DNA of 64,000 nucleotides from Megalobrama amblycephala (GCF_018812025.1 NC_063054.1:33342065-33406064), one strand, 5' to 3'. Shown: positions 52,201 through 57,690, counted from the first letter of the stretch. Notes: generated by a model from the letters alone, not told the origin. Program-made: numbers and translations.

Positions 52201-54501
52201 AGTGACAGCAACCTTTTTAAAAAAATGAATATACCCTCGTAATCTTTAATCAAAATAACTGCCACTCACATGATATGAATAACTGCCAGAAAAACCTGCC
52301 ACTCACAAGATATCACAGTAATAGCAAACAACAACCATTCAATCAATTCCCCATGGACAAAATCAAGTCCGGTCCTACATTTTTTCTAGTTTGAGAAGCC
52401 ATTAAACTCGGATATGTGTCACAATAAGAAAGAAAAGACTATTGCAACTTGCCAACTTTAAAAAAAATGTACAACCCGAATTCTGGAAATGTTGGGACGT
52501 TTTTTAAATTTGAATAAAATGAAAACTAAAAGACTTTCAAATCACATGCCTGCAACAGGTCTCAAAATAGTTGGGACGTGGGCATGTTTACCATGGTGTA
52601 GCATCTCCTCTTCTTTTCAAAACGTATGGGCATCGAGGTTATGAGTTTCTGGAGTTTTGGTGTTGAAATTTCATCCCATTCTTGCCTGATATAGGTTTCC
52701 AGCTGCTGAAGAGTTTGTGGTCGTCTTTGACATATTTTTCTCTACAGGTGAAAGATCATGACTGCAGGCAGGCCAATTCAGCACCCAGACTCTTCTACTA
52801 TGAAGCCATGCTGTTGTAATAGCTGCAGTATGTGGTTTTATATTGTCCTGCTGAAATACACAAGGCCTTCCCAGAAATAGACGTCATCTGGAGGGGAGCA
52901 TATGCTGGTCTAAAACCTTTATATACCTTTCAGCATTCATAGTGCTTTACAAAACATGCAAGTTGCCCATACCGTATGCACTTATGCACCCCCATATCAT
53001 CAGAGATGCTGGCTTTTGAACTGAATGCTGATAACACAATGAAGGTCTCCCTACTCTTTAGCCCAGAGGACACGGTGTCCGTGATTTCCAACAAGAATGT
53101 CAAATTTGGACTTGTCTGACCATAGAACACTTTTCCACTTTGAAACTGTCCATTTTAAATGAGCCTTGGTCCACAGAACACGACGGTGCTTCTGGGTCAT
53201 GTTCACATATGGCTTCCTTTTTGCATGATAGAGCTTTAGTTGGCATCTGCAGATGGCACAGCGGATTTTGTTTACCGACAGTGGTTTCTGGAAGTATTCC
53301 TGGGCCCATTTAGTAATGTCATTGACACAATCGTGCCGATGAGTGATGCAGTGTCACGGGCATCCAATAAAGTCTTCGGCCTTGTCCCTTACGCACAGAG
53401 ATTTTTCCAGTTTCTCTGAATTTCTGATAATGTTATGCACTGTAGATGATTACATTTGCAAAGCCTTTGCAAGTTCACATTGAAGAACATTGTTTTTAAA
53501 GTATTCCACAATCGTTTTACGCACTCTTTCACAGATTGGAGAGCCTCTGCCCATCTTTACTTCTGAGAGACTCTGCCTCTCTAAGACATCCCTTTTATAG
53601 CTAATCATGTTACAGACCTGATATGAATTAACTTAATTAGTTGCTAGATGTTCTCCCAGCAATCTTTTAAAAATTTCTTGGTTTTCCAGTCATTTGTTGC
53701 CCCTGTGCCAACTTTTTTTAAAACCTGTAGCAGGCATCAAATTTGAAATGAGCTCATTTAGTGGATAAAAGTGTAAAATTTATCCGTTTAAACATTTGTT
53801 TTGTTATCTATGTTCTATTGTGAATAAAATATTGGCTCACGTGATTTGAAAGTCTTTTAGTTTTCATTTTATTTCAATTTAAAAAAAAAAAAAAAAAAAA
53901 ACGTCCCAACATTTCTGGAATTCGGGTTGTAAAATACAGTTTCTTGGCCAGTAAAAAATATTTATATTAAGTAATATTAGGTTACATTTGGTCCCTGTTC
54001 ACAATGTAATGTTATCTTTGCTGACTAAAATGATATGCCATTTCAAAATATAAACAAACAAAAAAAAAAGTGTAAAAAAAACAGCACAGATCAGATAGTC
54101 TGTGAATGGTCCGTAGGAGTGTTGTCTGAAGCTAAGATAAGAGTGGACGTGGAACAGAGGGGAACAGAGCCATGAAAACTCAAATAACAGAGAGCCAAGA
54201 GGTGAAAGGAAAAGATAAGAGCGCACATACAGGTCAGAAGGGTCTCCCTCTCTGAGACAGGAGGAAGATTATGTTTTGTTGCAGTTACCTTCAGGTCGTG
54301 CTGGCGGGCTTCCTGCATGTCTTGTATAGCACAGCAGTGGGCTTCCTGCAGGCGCTGCTCCCTGCGCTGATGTTCCAGCTCCATTTCCTGCAGCTGCTGT
54401 CCCAGGTGCTCTCGCTCCTGACTGAACTGTGCCTGCAACTGCTGCAGGGAATGCTGGGATTGGGAAAGCTGCATCTCCAGGCTCTGTTTCAGCAAGGAAA
54501 T
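2309..54501 (-). CDS. fam184a: fam184a, 3' portion (nine exons, spliced, 5' end outside window)
   Basis: Minus-strand spliced gene for a FAM184A-type coiled-coil protein. The nine exons are 54501-54289, 38913-38760, 37573-37446, 27285-27101, 21690-21544, 13733-13616, 11379-11275, 9270-9062 and 2390-2309. Each is bounded by AG and GT, and all junctions keep phase (lengths 213, 154, 128, 185, 147, 118, 105, 209, 82; 446 residues plus stop). The first seven exons are heptad-rich Glu/Gln/Leu/Lys coiled coil. Recognisable stretches are [53 protein letters not shown] and the end [12 protein letters not shown], which match my memory of vertebrate FAM184A nearly collinearly. The human protein is about 1,140 residues, so this is roughly the last 40 percent. 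The molecular function of FAM184A is poorly known. The paralogue FAM184B is less likely because of the conserved [10 protein letters not shown] segment and tail. No frameshift or stop breaks the exons. Confidence 0.92.
2690..2926 (+). mobile_element. 5'-truncated LINE 3' end
   Basis: The plus strand reads [20 protein letters not shown] followed by HLF and a stop near 2794. This is the typical C-terminus of fish LINE reverse transcriptases. An AT-rich 3'UTR follows, with a gcgctttgggctctagaaaa type terminal stem, then taaataaaatg and a (TTA)n tail. The exact clade is not determined. It is a dead fragment of about 240 bp. Confidence 0.75.
3779..3922 (+). repeat. (GTCT)n/(ATCC)n/(ATCT)n microsatellite
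   Basis: A compound tetranucleotide array of GTCT, then about 14 ATCC units, then ATCT units, about 140 bp in all. Open frames on both strands (Ser/Ile/His/Pro or Met/Asp/Gly/Trp) arise from the repeat. Confidence 0.98.
4709..5934. mobile_element. hAT-type non-autonomous DNA transposon, 1226 bp
   Basis: The termini are TAGGGCTGTCAAAATAACGC and, inverted, TCGATTGACAGCCCTA. Perfect 8-bp target duplications ATTGTGAC flank it at 4701-4708 and 5935-5942. The subterminal regions are rich in gattaatt/ttaatcg motifs. It has no transposase frame. The 8-bp duplication and TAGGG-type ends place it in the hAT superfamily. Confidence 0.88.
5945..6660. repeat. diverged tandem duplication (~350-bp units)
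   Basis: About 5960-6290 and 6345-6660 are similar in order and sequence. Both have a tttttaaaaaccc start, tgacatttggatagga-type and gactttggataggattta blocks, an attagcatataaatg block, and gactaaaagccacaaaactc near the end followed by agcactttta. The units are substantially diverged. No coding potential. Confidence 0.75.
7145..7168. repeat. poly(T) tract
   Basis: An uninterrupted T run of about 23 nt within intron sequence of no recognised type. Confidence 0.9.
7473..8600. mobile_element. TIR element with GTTCGGAATGG ends
   Basis: The left end TGCGTTCGGAATGGTATACT and the inverted right end agtattccattccgaaca form imperfect terminal inverted repeats about 1.1 kb apart. Subterminal sequence repeats tagtatg motifs. 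The inside holds an A-rich dispersed repeat and a hAT-like MITE (7967-8320). A related right-end fragment lies at about 10345-10382. The target duplication is unclear, so the superfamily is open. Confidence 0.6.
7967..8320. mobile_element. hAT-like MITE containing TA/TG microsatellites
   Basis: The ends are TAGCGCTGTCAAATGATTAA and the inverted AATCATTTGACAGCACTA. The flanks attaattt and attaatat match at 7 of 8 positions. The interior is (TA)n blocks with CA/TG at 8063-8078 and 8226-8246 and gattaatcgcgattaatc near the left end. Open frames of Tyr/Ile here are artefacts. Confidence 0.7.
9062..9270 (-). CDS. fam184a: fam184a penultimate exon, Pro/Ser/Asn-rich linker
   Basis: A 209-nt exon, phase 0 in and phase 2 out. 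It encodes [20 protein letters not shown], then [19 protein letters not shown] and [19 protein letters not shown]. The acceptor is ctatgtag and the donor gtgagg. The sequence is low-complexity and proline-rich with a basic start (QKRK). The NRLxPIPNSPxH motif matches human FAM184A. This exon is much more GC-rich than the surrounding introns. Confidence 0.9.
9271..11274 (-). other. fam184a intron
   Basis: A 2.0-kb intron. Near 9772-9840 there is a fragment resembling the ttcaccctcatgttg MITE, with a possible matching end at about 10619-10643. An A-rich dispersed repeat lies at about 10017-10330 and an end fragment of the GTTCGGAATGG element at 10345-10382. The rest shows no recognised repeat. 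Confidence 0.7.
11275..11379 (-). CDS. fam184a: fam184a exon, conserved [16 protein letters not shown] block
   Basis: A 105-nt, phase 0-0 exon of 35 residues, [19 protein letters not shown] then [16 protein letters not shown]. The acceptor is ctttacag and the donor gtaaga. This is the transition from coiled coil to the unstructured tail. The near identity with human FAM184A in this exon is my main reason for choosing FAM184A over FAM184B. Confidence 0.95.
11505..11690 (+). mobile_element. tRNA-derived SINE
   Basis: A tRNA-like head with an A-box-like tatagccttgcgggc and a B-box-like gagatcgagtccc about 55 bases apart. A CT-rich block, a body ending gtcctatcccaataaaaggc and an A-rich tail follow. 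The structure fits fish tRNA SINEs of the HE type; the family name is from memory. No clean target duplication was identified. Confidence 0.65.
12180..13147. mobile_element. TTAA-flanked MITE, AGGTGCCC family, uninterrupted copy
   Basis: The ends are AGGTGCCCAAGAATGC and the inverted CATTCGAGGGCACCT. TTAA lies on both sides at 12176-12179 and 13148-13151. It is 968 bp and non-coding. A second copy at 59444-61946 is similar along its whole length but contains an insertion. TTAA duplications and AGG-type ends suggest a Kolobok/T2-like or piggyBac-like origin; I favour the former because of the TTAAAGG start. Confidence 0.8.
13616..13733 (-). CDS. fam184a: fam184a exon
   Basis: A 118-nt exon, phase 2 in and phase 0 out. 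The first G completes a Leu codon, then [19 protein letters not shown] and [20 protein letters not shown]. The acceptor is ctcctcag and the donor gtaag. It aligns with the human LEEMEEKYLMRESKPEDIQ segment, which marks the end of the coiled-coil rod. Confidence 0.93.
14745..17160 (+). repeat. 2.4-kb compound tetranucleotide satellite with higher-order units
   Basis: Nearly continuous ATCC, GTCC, GTCT, ATCT and GCCC tetranucleotides. Superimposed is a longer recurring block starting gctcaactgtcgatccatat, or the variant with gcccacctg, at about 15144, 15352, 15843, 16366 and 16663, followed each time by ctgtccacccatccgtc and ctatctatatatccatccat. Because the period is four, all three plus frames read as His/Pro/Ser/Ile/Cys/Val repeats. 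Frames of 758 and 789 codons stay open by chance of composition, so I do not call a gene. Confidence 0.97.
17826..17859. repeat. poly(A) tract
   Basis: An A run of about 24 nt (17836-17859) following a tgacaaaaaa start, next to a ggaatagttcac MITE end at about 17724. Confidence 0.8.
18060..18440 (+). repeat. dispersed repeat, copy A (interrupted)
   Basis: Shares tttggaggacta/ttgttcgagaaaatat, cccctttaaatcaaaggttg and ggtttgattcatggctta blocks with 23035-23225 in the same orientation. This copy is interrupted by the short element at 18243-18395. Confidence 0.75.
18243..18395. mobile_element. 153-bp TTAA-flanked MITE
   Basis: The ends are GGCCCGGTATACTTC and the inverted GAAGTATACTTTGGGCT, flanked by TTAA at 18239-18242 and 18396-18399. 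The empty site in the related repeat near 23202 reads ggcttagggctcttt, which supports the boundaries. Confidence 0.7.
19375..20192. repeat. foldback dispersed repeat (cactaccgttcaaaag family)
   Basis: The unit cactaccgttcaaaagtttg occurs at 19375 and in direct order near 19780. Its inverse ends the block at about 20161-20192. The arms at about 19394-19540 and 20030-20165 are near-perfect inverse copies. Related pieces lie at about 2926-3340, 22537-22850 and 37100-37290. Confidence 0.85.
20267..20505. mobile_element. CACTCTTAAAAAT MITE, degenerate
   Basis: The left end is cactcttaaaaataaaggtt, with a ggttccataaagaaccctt hairpin inside. The right end is diverged. It is related to the better copy at 26783-27024. 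Confidence 0.6.
20773..21421. mobile_element. TIR element, AGGCCCTGTTT ends, ~650 bp
   Basis: The left aggccctgttttaacctg plus attaagatgcgttttggt is matched by the inverted right accaaaatgcatcttaa plus taccaggtggaaacagggcct. The TIR is about 45 bp and the interior is non-coding. The flanks are T-rich (ttt/ttt), so the target duplication is ambiguous. A Harbinger or hAT origin cannot be decided. Confidence 0.7.
21544..21690 (-). CDS. fam184a: fam184a exon
   Basis: A 147-nt exon, phase 2 in and phase 2 out. The junction AG plus A makes Arg, giving QQIRAHEQDL. It continues [19 protein letters not shown] and [19 protein letters not shown]. The acceptor is tgttctcag and the donor gtgagt. It is coiled coil and collinear with the human DFNKTNELLKEINAALQ region. 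Confidence 0.94.
22155..22523. mobile_element. hAT-like MITE with ~45-bp TIRs
   Basis: GGACCCACTTTATATTAAGT continuing ggccttaactactatgtact is nearly perfectly inverted at 22480-22523. The 8-bp flanks TTATTTAT at 22147-22154 and 22524-22531 are identical, though low in complexity. It is 369 bp and non-coding. Confidence 0.75.
23035..23225 (+). repeat. dispersed repeat, copy B (uninterrupted)
   Basis: Homologous to 18060-18440. The block ggtttgattcatggctta runs straight on to gggctctttattaaagaatt without the 153-bp insertion seen in copy A. Confidence 0.75.
24741..25095. mobile_element. 355-bp TTAA element (CCCTCTGGAGTCT family), short copy
   Basis: The left CCCTCTGGAGTCT and the inverted right end AGACCTCAGAGTG form imperfect 13-bp TIRs (10 of 13 match). 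TTAA lies at 24737-24740 and 25096-25099. A related copy in opposite orientation (60199-61751) has the same ends and a longer interior. CCC ends with TTAA fit the piggyBac superfamily. Confidence 0.85.
25100..25891 (-). pseudogene. Tc1-like transposase pseudogene
   Basis: The likely start at 25891 gives [20 protein letters not shown], a helix-turn-helix N-terminus. Another frame carries [20 protein letters not shown] (first catalytic Asp), and the next carries [20 protein letters not shown] (second Asp). The Glu region reads [17 protein letters not shown] in a further frame. At least two frameshifts separate these parts, so the copy is inactive. It is about 265 codons against about 340 in intact relatives. 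Confidence 0.88.
26414..26767. mobile_element. hAT MITE, 354 bp
   Basis: The ends are TAGGGGTGGGACAAAATATA and the inverted GTGATTCCCACCCCTA, with a perfect 8-bp duplication GTCTCCAC at 26406-26413 and 26768-26775. The interior is rich in atatcg/cgatat motifs typical of fish hAT MITEs. Non-coding. Confidence 0.9.
26783..27024. mobile_element. CACTCTTAAAAAT MITE
   Basis: The left CACTCTTAAAAATTAAGGTT is inverted as aacctttatttttaagagtg at the right. It is 242 bp, with internal gaacc/ggttc repeats. It sits 8 bases after the target duplication of the neighbouring hAT MITE. Confidence 0.8.
27101..27285 (-). CDS. fam184a: fam184a exon
   Basis: A 185-nt exon, phase 0 in and phase 2 out. It encodes [20 protein letters not shown], then [20 protein letters not shown] and [20 protein letters not shown]. 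The acceptor is gtgttctgcag and the donor gtgagtg. This is among the best-conserved blocks: the LNENIS.LTKELE.KGKE pattern is nearly identical to human FAM184A. Confidence 0.95.
28169..28442. mobile_element. GGGATAGTTCAC MITE with central perfect hairpin
   Basis: The left aGGGATAGTTCACACACAAA is inverted as tttgggtgaactatcccttt at the right. The centre has an 18-bp perfect stem, 28300-28317 against 28326-28343, with an 8-nt loop. TTAA is present only on the right (28443-28446). Confidence 0.8.
29355..29630. repeat. degenerate agttataTCAcaattct minisatellite
   Basis: Imperfect repeats of about 20-30 bp with cagtttatatctcacaattc, ctgactttttt and the inverted gtcagaattgtgagataaa. Both orientations occur, so it can fold back. 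Confidence 0.7.
30581..31154 (+). mobile_element. TTAA-type element carrying THAP ORF (right end not found)
   Basis: The left end AGGGCACCTATTATGCAAAA follows TTAA at 30577-30580. It resembles the AGGTGCCC, AGGTCCCG and AGTGCCCC ends of other elements here. The THAP frame lies 278 bp inside. I could not find an inverted right end, so the true extent is unknown. Confidence 0.55.
30858..31154 (+). CDS. THAP-domain protein, 98 aa, transposon-derived
   Basis: An open frame starting [19 protein letters not shown]. It shows the THAP zinc-finger signature: a C-x4-C pair (residues 8 and 13), a central Pro/Phe-rich part ([20 protein letters not shown]), then CxxH as [12 protein letters not shown], and the terminal box [12 protein letters not shown] (AVPTIF-type position). 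THAP domains bind DNA and occur at the N-terminus of P-element and Kolobok transposases and in host THAP factors. Here the frame stops soon after the domain (ASPPEEVSH) with no nuclease domain. An upstream Met at 30807 would add 17 residues, but the THAP fold normally begins just after the Met at 30858. Expression is unknown; it may be a relic in a repeat family. Confidence 0.6.
   Translation: MSRKQSLCSVVGCKTKYKSFYFLPTSKPPRTQLINFIFEGNVPQNLPKLVYVCANHFTSDCFLNKRQYKAGFAKKLVLKDGSVPTARDPASPPEEVSH
31585..31599. repeat. G14 homopolymer
   Basis: A run of about 14 G within otherwise AT-rich intron. It could form a G-rich structure. The exact length may vary with sequencing. Confidence 0.9.
31720..32610. 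repeat. degenerate ~20-35-bp tandem repeat (gagataaaaagtca / gtcataattatgaga)
   Basis: Recurrent units such as gaaataatgtcacattatga, tgtgaaatattaagt, ggagataaaaagtcatttta and tgagaaataacgtcataatt run over about 900 bp with high divergence. An unrelated stretch of about 200 bp lies at 31810-32030. No coding potential. Confidence 0.7.
32707..32736. repeat. (TTTAA)n microsatellite
   Basis: Six or so TTTAA units in the intron. Confidence 0.85.
34155..34300. repeat. (ATCC)n and (AAAAT)n microsatellites
   Basis: About ten ATCC units at 34157-34198, then AAAAT/AAATA units at 34222-34290. Confidence 0.95.
34920..35648. mobile_element. TTAA-type MITE, AGTGCCCC family, right end damaged
   Basis: The left end AGTGCCCCTATTAAGC follows TTAA at 34916-34919. 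The right end has gcataataggggca, inverted, but then diverges. The interior block cactttgatctttaaaac near 35549 is shared with the element at 42040-42716, so the two families are related. Confidence 0.7.
37446..37573 (-). CDS. fam184a: fam184a exon
   Basis: A 128-nt exon, phase 1 in and phase 0 out. Its first two bases complete the Ala codon from the previous exon, giving AMLASLRSEL across the junction. It continues [20 protein letters not shown] and ends ALEQSRVQ. The acceptor is ttctctcag and the donor gtaaac. The sequence is coiled coil rich in Glu, Gln and Ala. Confidence 0.93.
37574..38759 (-). other. fam184a intron
   Basis: A 1.2-kb intron, AT-rich, with gtagaac and ttctctcag ends. No repeat recognised. 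Confidence 0.85.
38760..38913 (-). CDS. fam184a: fam184a exon with (TG)n-tag acceptor
   Basis: A 154-nt exon, phase 0 in and phase 1 out, encoding [20 protein letters not shown] through [11 protein letters not shown] and the first base of the next Ala codon. The donor is gtagaac, a weaker form of the consensus. The acceptor is unusual: the exon directly follows a (TG)n run of about 24 units ending in tag, so a dinucleotide repeat stands where the pyrimidine tract should be. The [17 protein letters not shown] block is strongly conserved with human FAM184A. Confidence 0.93.
38916..38964. repeat. (CA)n microsatellite abutting a splice acceptor
   Basis: About 24 uninterrupted CA units. On the minus strand this is (TG)n running directly into tag and the exon at 38913. 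Confidence 0.98.
39079..40225. mobile_element. hAT element, 1147 bp, TCTCG-rich ends
   Basis: The ends are TAGGGGTGTGACGAGATCTC and the inverted CTGTCTCGTCACACCCCTA, with a perfect 8-bp duplication ATATACAC at 39071-39078 and 40226-40233. The subterminal regions are built from repeated tctcg/cgaga pentamers. No transposase. Confidence 0.9.
40240..40292. repeat. (TG)n microsatellite
   Basis: About 25 TG units with one CG, inside the outer hAT-like MITE. Confidence 0.95.
42040..42716. mobile_element. TTAA-flanked MITE, AGGTCCCG family, 677 bp
   Basis: The ends are AGGTCCCGTTTTTCGTG and the inverted CACGAAGAACGGGACCT, with TTAA at 42036-42039 and 42717-42720. Non-coding. Confidence 0.85.
44397..45417 (-). 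pseudogene. Tc1-type transposase, nearly intact pseudogene (~340 codons)
   Basis: A DD34E Tc1 transposase. The start at 45417 gives [24 protein letters not shown] at about 45343-45345 interrupts the helix-turn-helix region after QKGVS. The region [17 protein letters not shown] then reads on to about 45127, where a frameshift precedes [18 protein letters not shown]. The catalytic parts are intact: WSDESKFE (Asp), [11 protein letters not shown] (Asp) and [11 protein letters not shown] (Glu). It ends RRGDATLW and a stop at 44397. One stop and one frameshift make it inactive, though it is otherwise well preserved, which suggests a fairly recent copy. Confidence 0.93.
45657..47472. mobile_element. 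unclassified 1.8-kb TIR element with 6-7-bp target duplication
   Basis: The left end TGACCTGATCCAGCAAAATG continues agt. The right end, inverted, reads TGACCCGATCTGGCGAAATG and agt; about 19 of 23 positions match. The duplication is catttg, or acatttg if the terminal A is shared. The interior has a repeated aagctttaaaatgatatc block (about 45738 and 46530) and no open frame of note. It is inserted in the Tc1 at 44369-48531. Confidence 0.8.
47492..48419. mobile_element. hAT MITE, 928 bp, inserted in Tc1
   Basis: The left TAAGGTTGGGCGATGTCC and the inverted right end GATATCGTCCACAACCCTA are flanked by the perfect 8-bp duplication TTATCTAT at 47484-47491 and 48420-48427. It carries catcgcgatgg/gatatcgtc repeats near both ends. 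No transposase. Confidence 0.9.
52472..53929 (-). mobile_element. Tc1-like element, 1458 bp, complete ends
   Basis: The TIRs CAACCCGAATTCTGGAAATG and the inverted catttctggaattcgggttg are flanked by TA at 52470-52471 and 53930-53931. The full inverted repeat extends about 75 bp (ttgaataaaatgaaaactaa and its inverse). The right TIR contains an A run of about 22. Confidence 0.93.
52588..53554 (-). pseudogene. Tc1-like transposase pseudogene
   Basis: The start codon at 53554 (MGRGSP type) and the terminal DATPW plus stop at 52588 are visible. The frame is broken many times. Readable pieces include [27 protein letters not shown] and [19 protein letters not shown]. It is clearly older than the transposase at 44397-45417, with which it shares the same architecture. 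Confidence 0.85.
54289..54501 (-). CDS. fam184a: fam184a exon (first in window)
   Basis: A 213-nt, phase 0-0 exon of 71 residues, from [16 protein letters not shown] to EARQHDLK. It is preceded on the minus strand by the acceptor tttcttgcag and followed by the donor gtaactg. It is Gln/Glu-rich coiled coil (for example [20 protein letters not shown]) and corresponds to the human FAM184A segment starting QISLLKQ. The preceding exon should end in phase 0. I found no recognisable upstream exon between 54502 and 64000, so the next one probably lies beyond the window. Confidence 0.93.
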
Positions 54502-54719
54502 CTGCAAGAAAGAGATGCTGGTTAAAAAACTTTGCAGGTAAATGAAAACAAATTAAATGATGTCTTAAAAGTAAAGAAAGTAAAAGTAAAAAAACACCAA
54601 TACAACACCAACAGGGAACCCTGAATCTTAAAGGAACCTTATTCTGGGTTTGATACAAATTAAGCTCAACCAACGCCATTTGTGGAATAATGTCGATTAC
54701 AATAAAAATGAATTTTCCC

Positions 54720-54723
<4 letters not shown>

Positions 54724-54758
<35 letters not shown>
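54724..54758. repeat. A35 tract
   Basis: An uninterrupted run of 35 A. No retroposed body is recognised next to it. Confidence 0.95.
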
Positions 54759-54761
<3 letters not shown>

Positions 54762-54859
54762 TTAGGAAAGTTAATGGGGCCAGTCTGTTTCAATAGTACT
54801 GCCACAAAACATGAATCTTTCTTGTAATGTTATATCCAGTTTTACAATTGAATACAGTT

Positions 54860-55230
54860 ATCATCATTAACTAAACTATTAAAAATTTAAATAAAGCTTA
54901 AATAAAAAAAAATTTAAACATTAGATTTAGATTAAACTAAACAAAAAATAGAAATGCCTTGGAAACTAACTGAAACACAGGTATGAACTAAATATACTAA
55001 AACTGAAACTGAAATCAATTAAATCTAAAGTGTAATATTAAAATAAATAAATAAATAAAAAAATGACAACAGTACATAAGAAAATGACTAAAAATTTACG
55101 GAAATTAAAAAGAGAACTGAAAATACAAAAATAAAAGCTAATTCAAAATATTATTAAAAACTATAATAGTTTAAAATAATACTATAATGACACTGATGAA
55201 AACCAACTAACGAGCAATAATAAAAACCTA
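54860..55230. repeat. A-rich dispersed repeat (aactaaaa / gccttggaaact family)
   Basis: A-rich sequence with the diagnostic core gaaatgccttggaaactaac. Similar stretches lie at about 7715-7960, 10017-10330, 33940-34080, 43355-43460 and 57400-57690, each with ataaagctgaaataaa-like and ttgccttggcaacta-like blocks. Confidence 0.75.
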
Positions 55231-55504
55231 AAAAACTGTAAAAATTAAACTGTTTTATGGCTAAAATAATACACATTTAAAGCGAAAAAAATAATATTAG
55301 TGCTTGTATAAAATTGTAATCTTCACATTTAAGCTTTGAAATCCTCCAAAAATTGTCCCTATTCACATCCATTGTAAGTTTCCTCACCATTTAGCAATTT
55401 TTATTTATTTATTTATTTATTTTTTTAAAGAAAATGAGGGATGAGTTTTAAATTATTTTGGTGGTAATCAACATTATGCCACAAATGCCGTTGATTAAGC
55501 TTAA

Positions 55505-56272
55505 AGGGATAGTTCACCCAAAAATGAAAATTTTATGTTTATCTGCTTACCCCCAGCGCATCCAAGATGTAGGTGACTTTGTTTCTTCAGTAGAACACAA
55601 ATGATGATTTTTAACTCCAACCGTTGCCGTCTGTCAGTGGTATAATGCATGTCAGTGGGAACTTGGACTATAAGAGTAAATAAAACACGACAGACAAATC
55701 CAAATTAAACCCTGCGGCTCGTGACGACACATTGATGTCCTAAGACACGAAACGATCGGTTTGTGCGAGAAACCGAACAGTTTTTATATCATTTTTTACC
55801 TCTAATACACCACTATGTCCAATTGCATTCATCACTCGATTCGTGAGGTCTGATCGTGCTCTGACAACAGCAGTGATGTCTAGCACTCATTGCAGTATAT
55901 GCGCGAGACATCACTGCCGTTGTCAGAGTGCGATCAGACCAAACAAATCGAGTGATGAATGCAGTTGGACATAGTGGTGTATTGAGGGTAAAAAATGATA
56001 TAAATACTGTTCGGTTTCTCGCACAAACCGATCGTTTCGTGTCTTAAGACATCAATGTGTCGTCACGAGCCGCAGGGATTTGTCTGTCGTGTTTTATTTA
56101 CTCTTATAGTCCAAGTTCCCGCTGACTGGCATTATACCACTGACAGACGGCTGCGGTTGGAGTTAAAAATCATCAATTGTGTTCTACTGAAGAAACAAAG
56201 ACACCTACATCTTGGATGCCCTGGGGGTAAGCAGACAAACATCAAATTTTCATTTTTGGGTGAACTATCCCT
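55505..56272. mobile_element. 768-bp palindromic (foldback) MITE, TTAA-flanked
   Basis: The ends AGGGATAGTTCACCCAAAAA and its inverse, with TTAA at 55501-55504 and 56273-56276. The two arms of about 370 bp are near-perfect inverse copies around a centre at about 55880-55905. Examples are gatcggtttgtgcgagaaac against gtttctcgcacaaaccgatc. Confidence 0.9.
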
Positions 56273-57399
56273 TTAATGCATAATGAACCAGGAATATATA
56301 AGCAATAGTAATCATGAAGCTTCACTTAGCAAGCACCACTAATTAGCTAAACAGTGCAAAACATGCTCCTTATAAAGACTACAAGAAGAGTTAGCAGCGT
56401 TTAGAAATCTTCATTCATTTTTACGGTCACGGCATTTCTATTTCTACAAACTGTTAGCAGGCTTGTGTGTGCAAACACACATTGGCTCTAGTTTTCCTCA
56501 GTGGATAGAGCAGTGAGTTGAGTATGTGGGTGTGAATTTGTGTCTAGCAGCCATGTCTACAAGGACTGAATCAGAAGTCAGTCTGGGACGAGGTGAGAAG
56601 TCAGACATCGGCACCACGTGCACTCTCCTCACACCAATCGATATGTTAGAGCTGGAGGTTTCAGTTACTCTGGCCCACTCGTTGGCCTGCTAGCCTCATT
56701 AGAGGAGTTGCTTATGACTGGAGGGTGACGGGGAGAGTTTTTCCGCGCTGTACCCGCCAAAAATCCAACACTTGTGGAAGCAATAAACCGATGCTGTGCT
56801 TGTCGTCGCATCAGTGAATTATTTCATTTTCAAGCCGGCGGGAAGTGGTTCCAATATGCCCTGAATATCGCTGCTCATATCACAGCCGATGTGCTGCTGA
56901 CACTGACAAAATATGAACGCTGTTATAATGTGAAAACTATTTTTTTACATTTGAGGAAATCATGAAAGGTGCTTGCTAGTGCAAAATATTTTTGCATAAT
57001 TTTGCCGACAAAAAGTCCCCCACCTGGTCTCAGTGATATTCTAGTGCTGAGACATGTTGAGGGACCCCAGAGGCCCCAACCTGGAAGCTTTTTACATTGT
57101 AGCAAATTAAAAAGAGCTCTTAAAAGCTCAAGATACAGTATGATCCTTCTGACCTCTTTACAATGAAAGCTACTGCAATTTTTCTATCTCAGTTTTTGGT
57201 CCAACAGGTGAAAACTTTAGAGTCAGAAAGAAAAAAAAAATCTACATTTTTTATTATCTATTTTCTAAATGCATGCTATTGCTCTTATTGTGAATGATTC
57301 ATCTGTGTTTCATTATTTAATATTTTTCTAGACCTCATAATTCCTTTGAAATGACAGACTTTCTCTGGTGACATATGCAAGACTTCTACAATCCAGCAC

Positions 57400-57690
57400 A
57401 AAATGTTGCCTTGGAAACTAGCTGAAATTACTAAAATTATTAACTGGAAATAAATAAAAGTTAAAACTGAAATAAAAATAAATTAAACAAATAGTAATAT
57501 TTAATAAAAAAAACTAATAAAAATTACAAAAATCACAACAAAATCACTAAAAATTAAACTAAAAAAATAAAAAAAAATTTTTTTAAAAGAAGACTCAAAA
57601 TATAAAAATAAAAGCTAAATCAAATATTTTTAAAATCTATACATAATAAATATATATATATATATATATAATGATATATAAATAATATTA
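57400..57690. repeat. A-rich dispersed repeat copy
   Basis: The same family as 54860-55230: ttgccttggaaactagctga, then aataaaaataaattaaacaa and a short (TA)n. Confidence 0.7.

Larger units (their letters stand above)
38914..54288 (-). other. fam184a 15.4-kb intron
   Basis: The largest complete intron in the window. It holds the (CA)n next to the acceptor, nested hAT elements (39045-40338), a TTAA MITE (42040-42716), a Tc1 copy split by two insertions (44369-48531) and another complete Tc1 (52472-53929). The segments 40380-42030, 48540-50150 and 50800-52460 show no recognised repeat, and 50160-50740 is very AT-rich. Confidence 0.85.
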
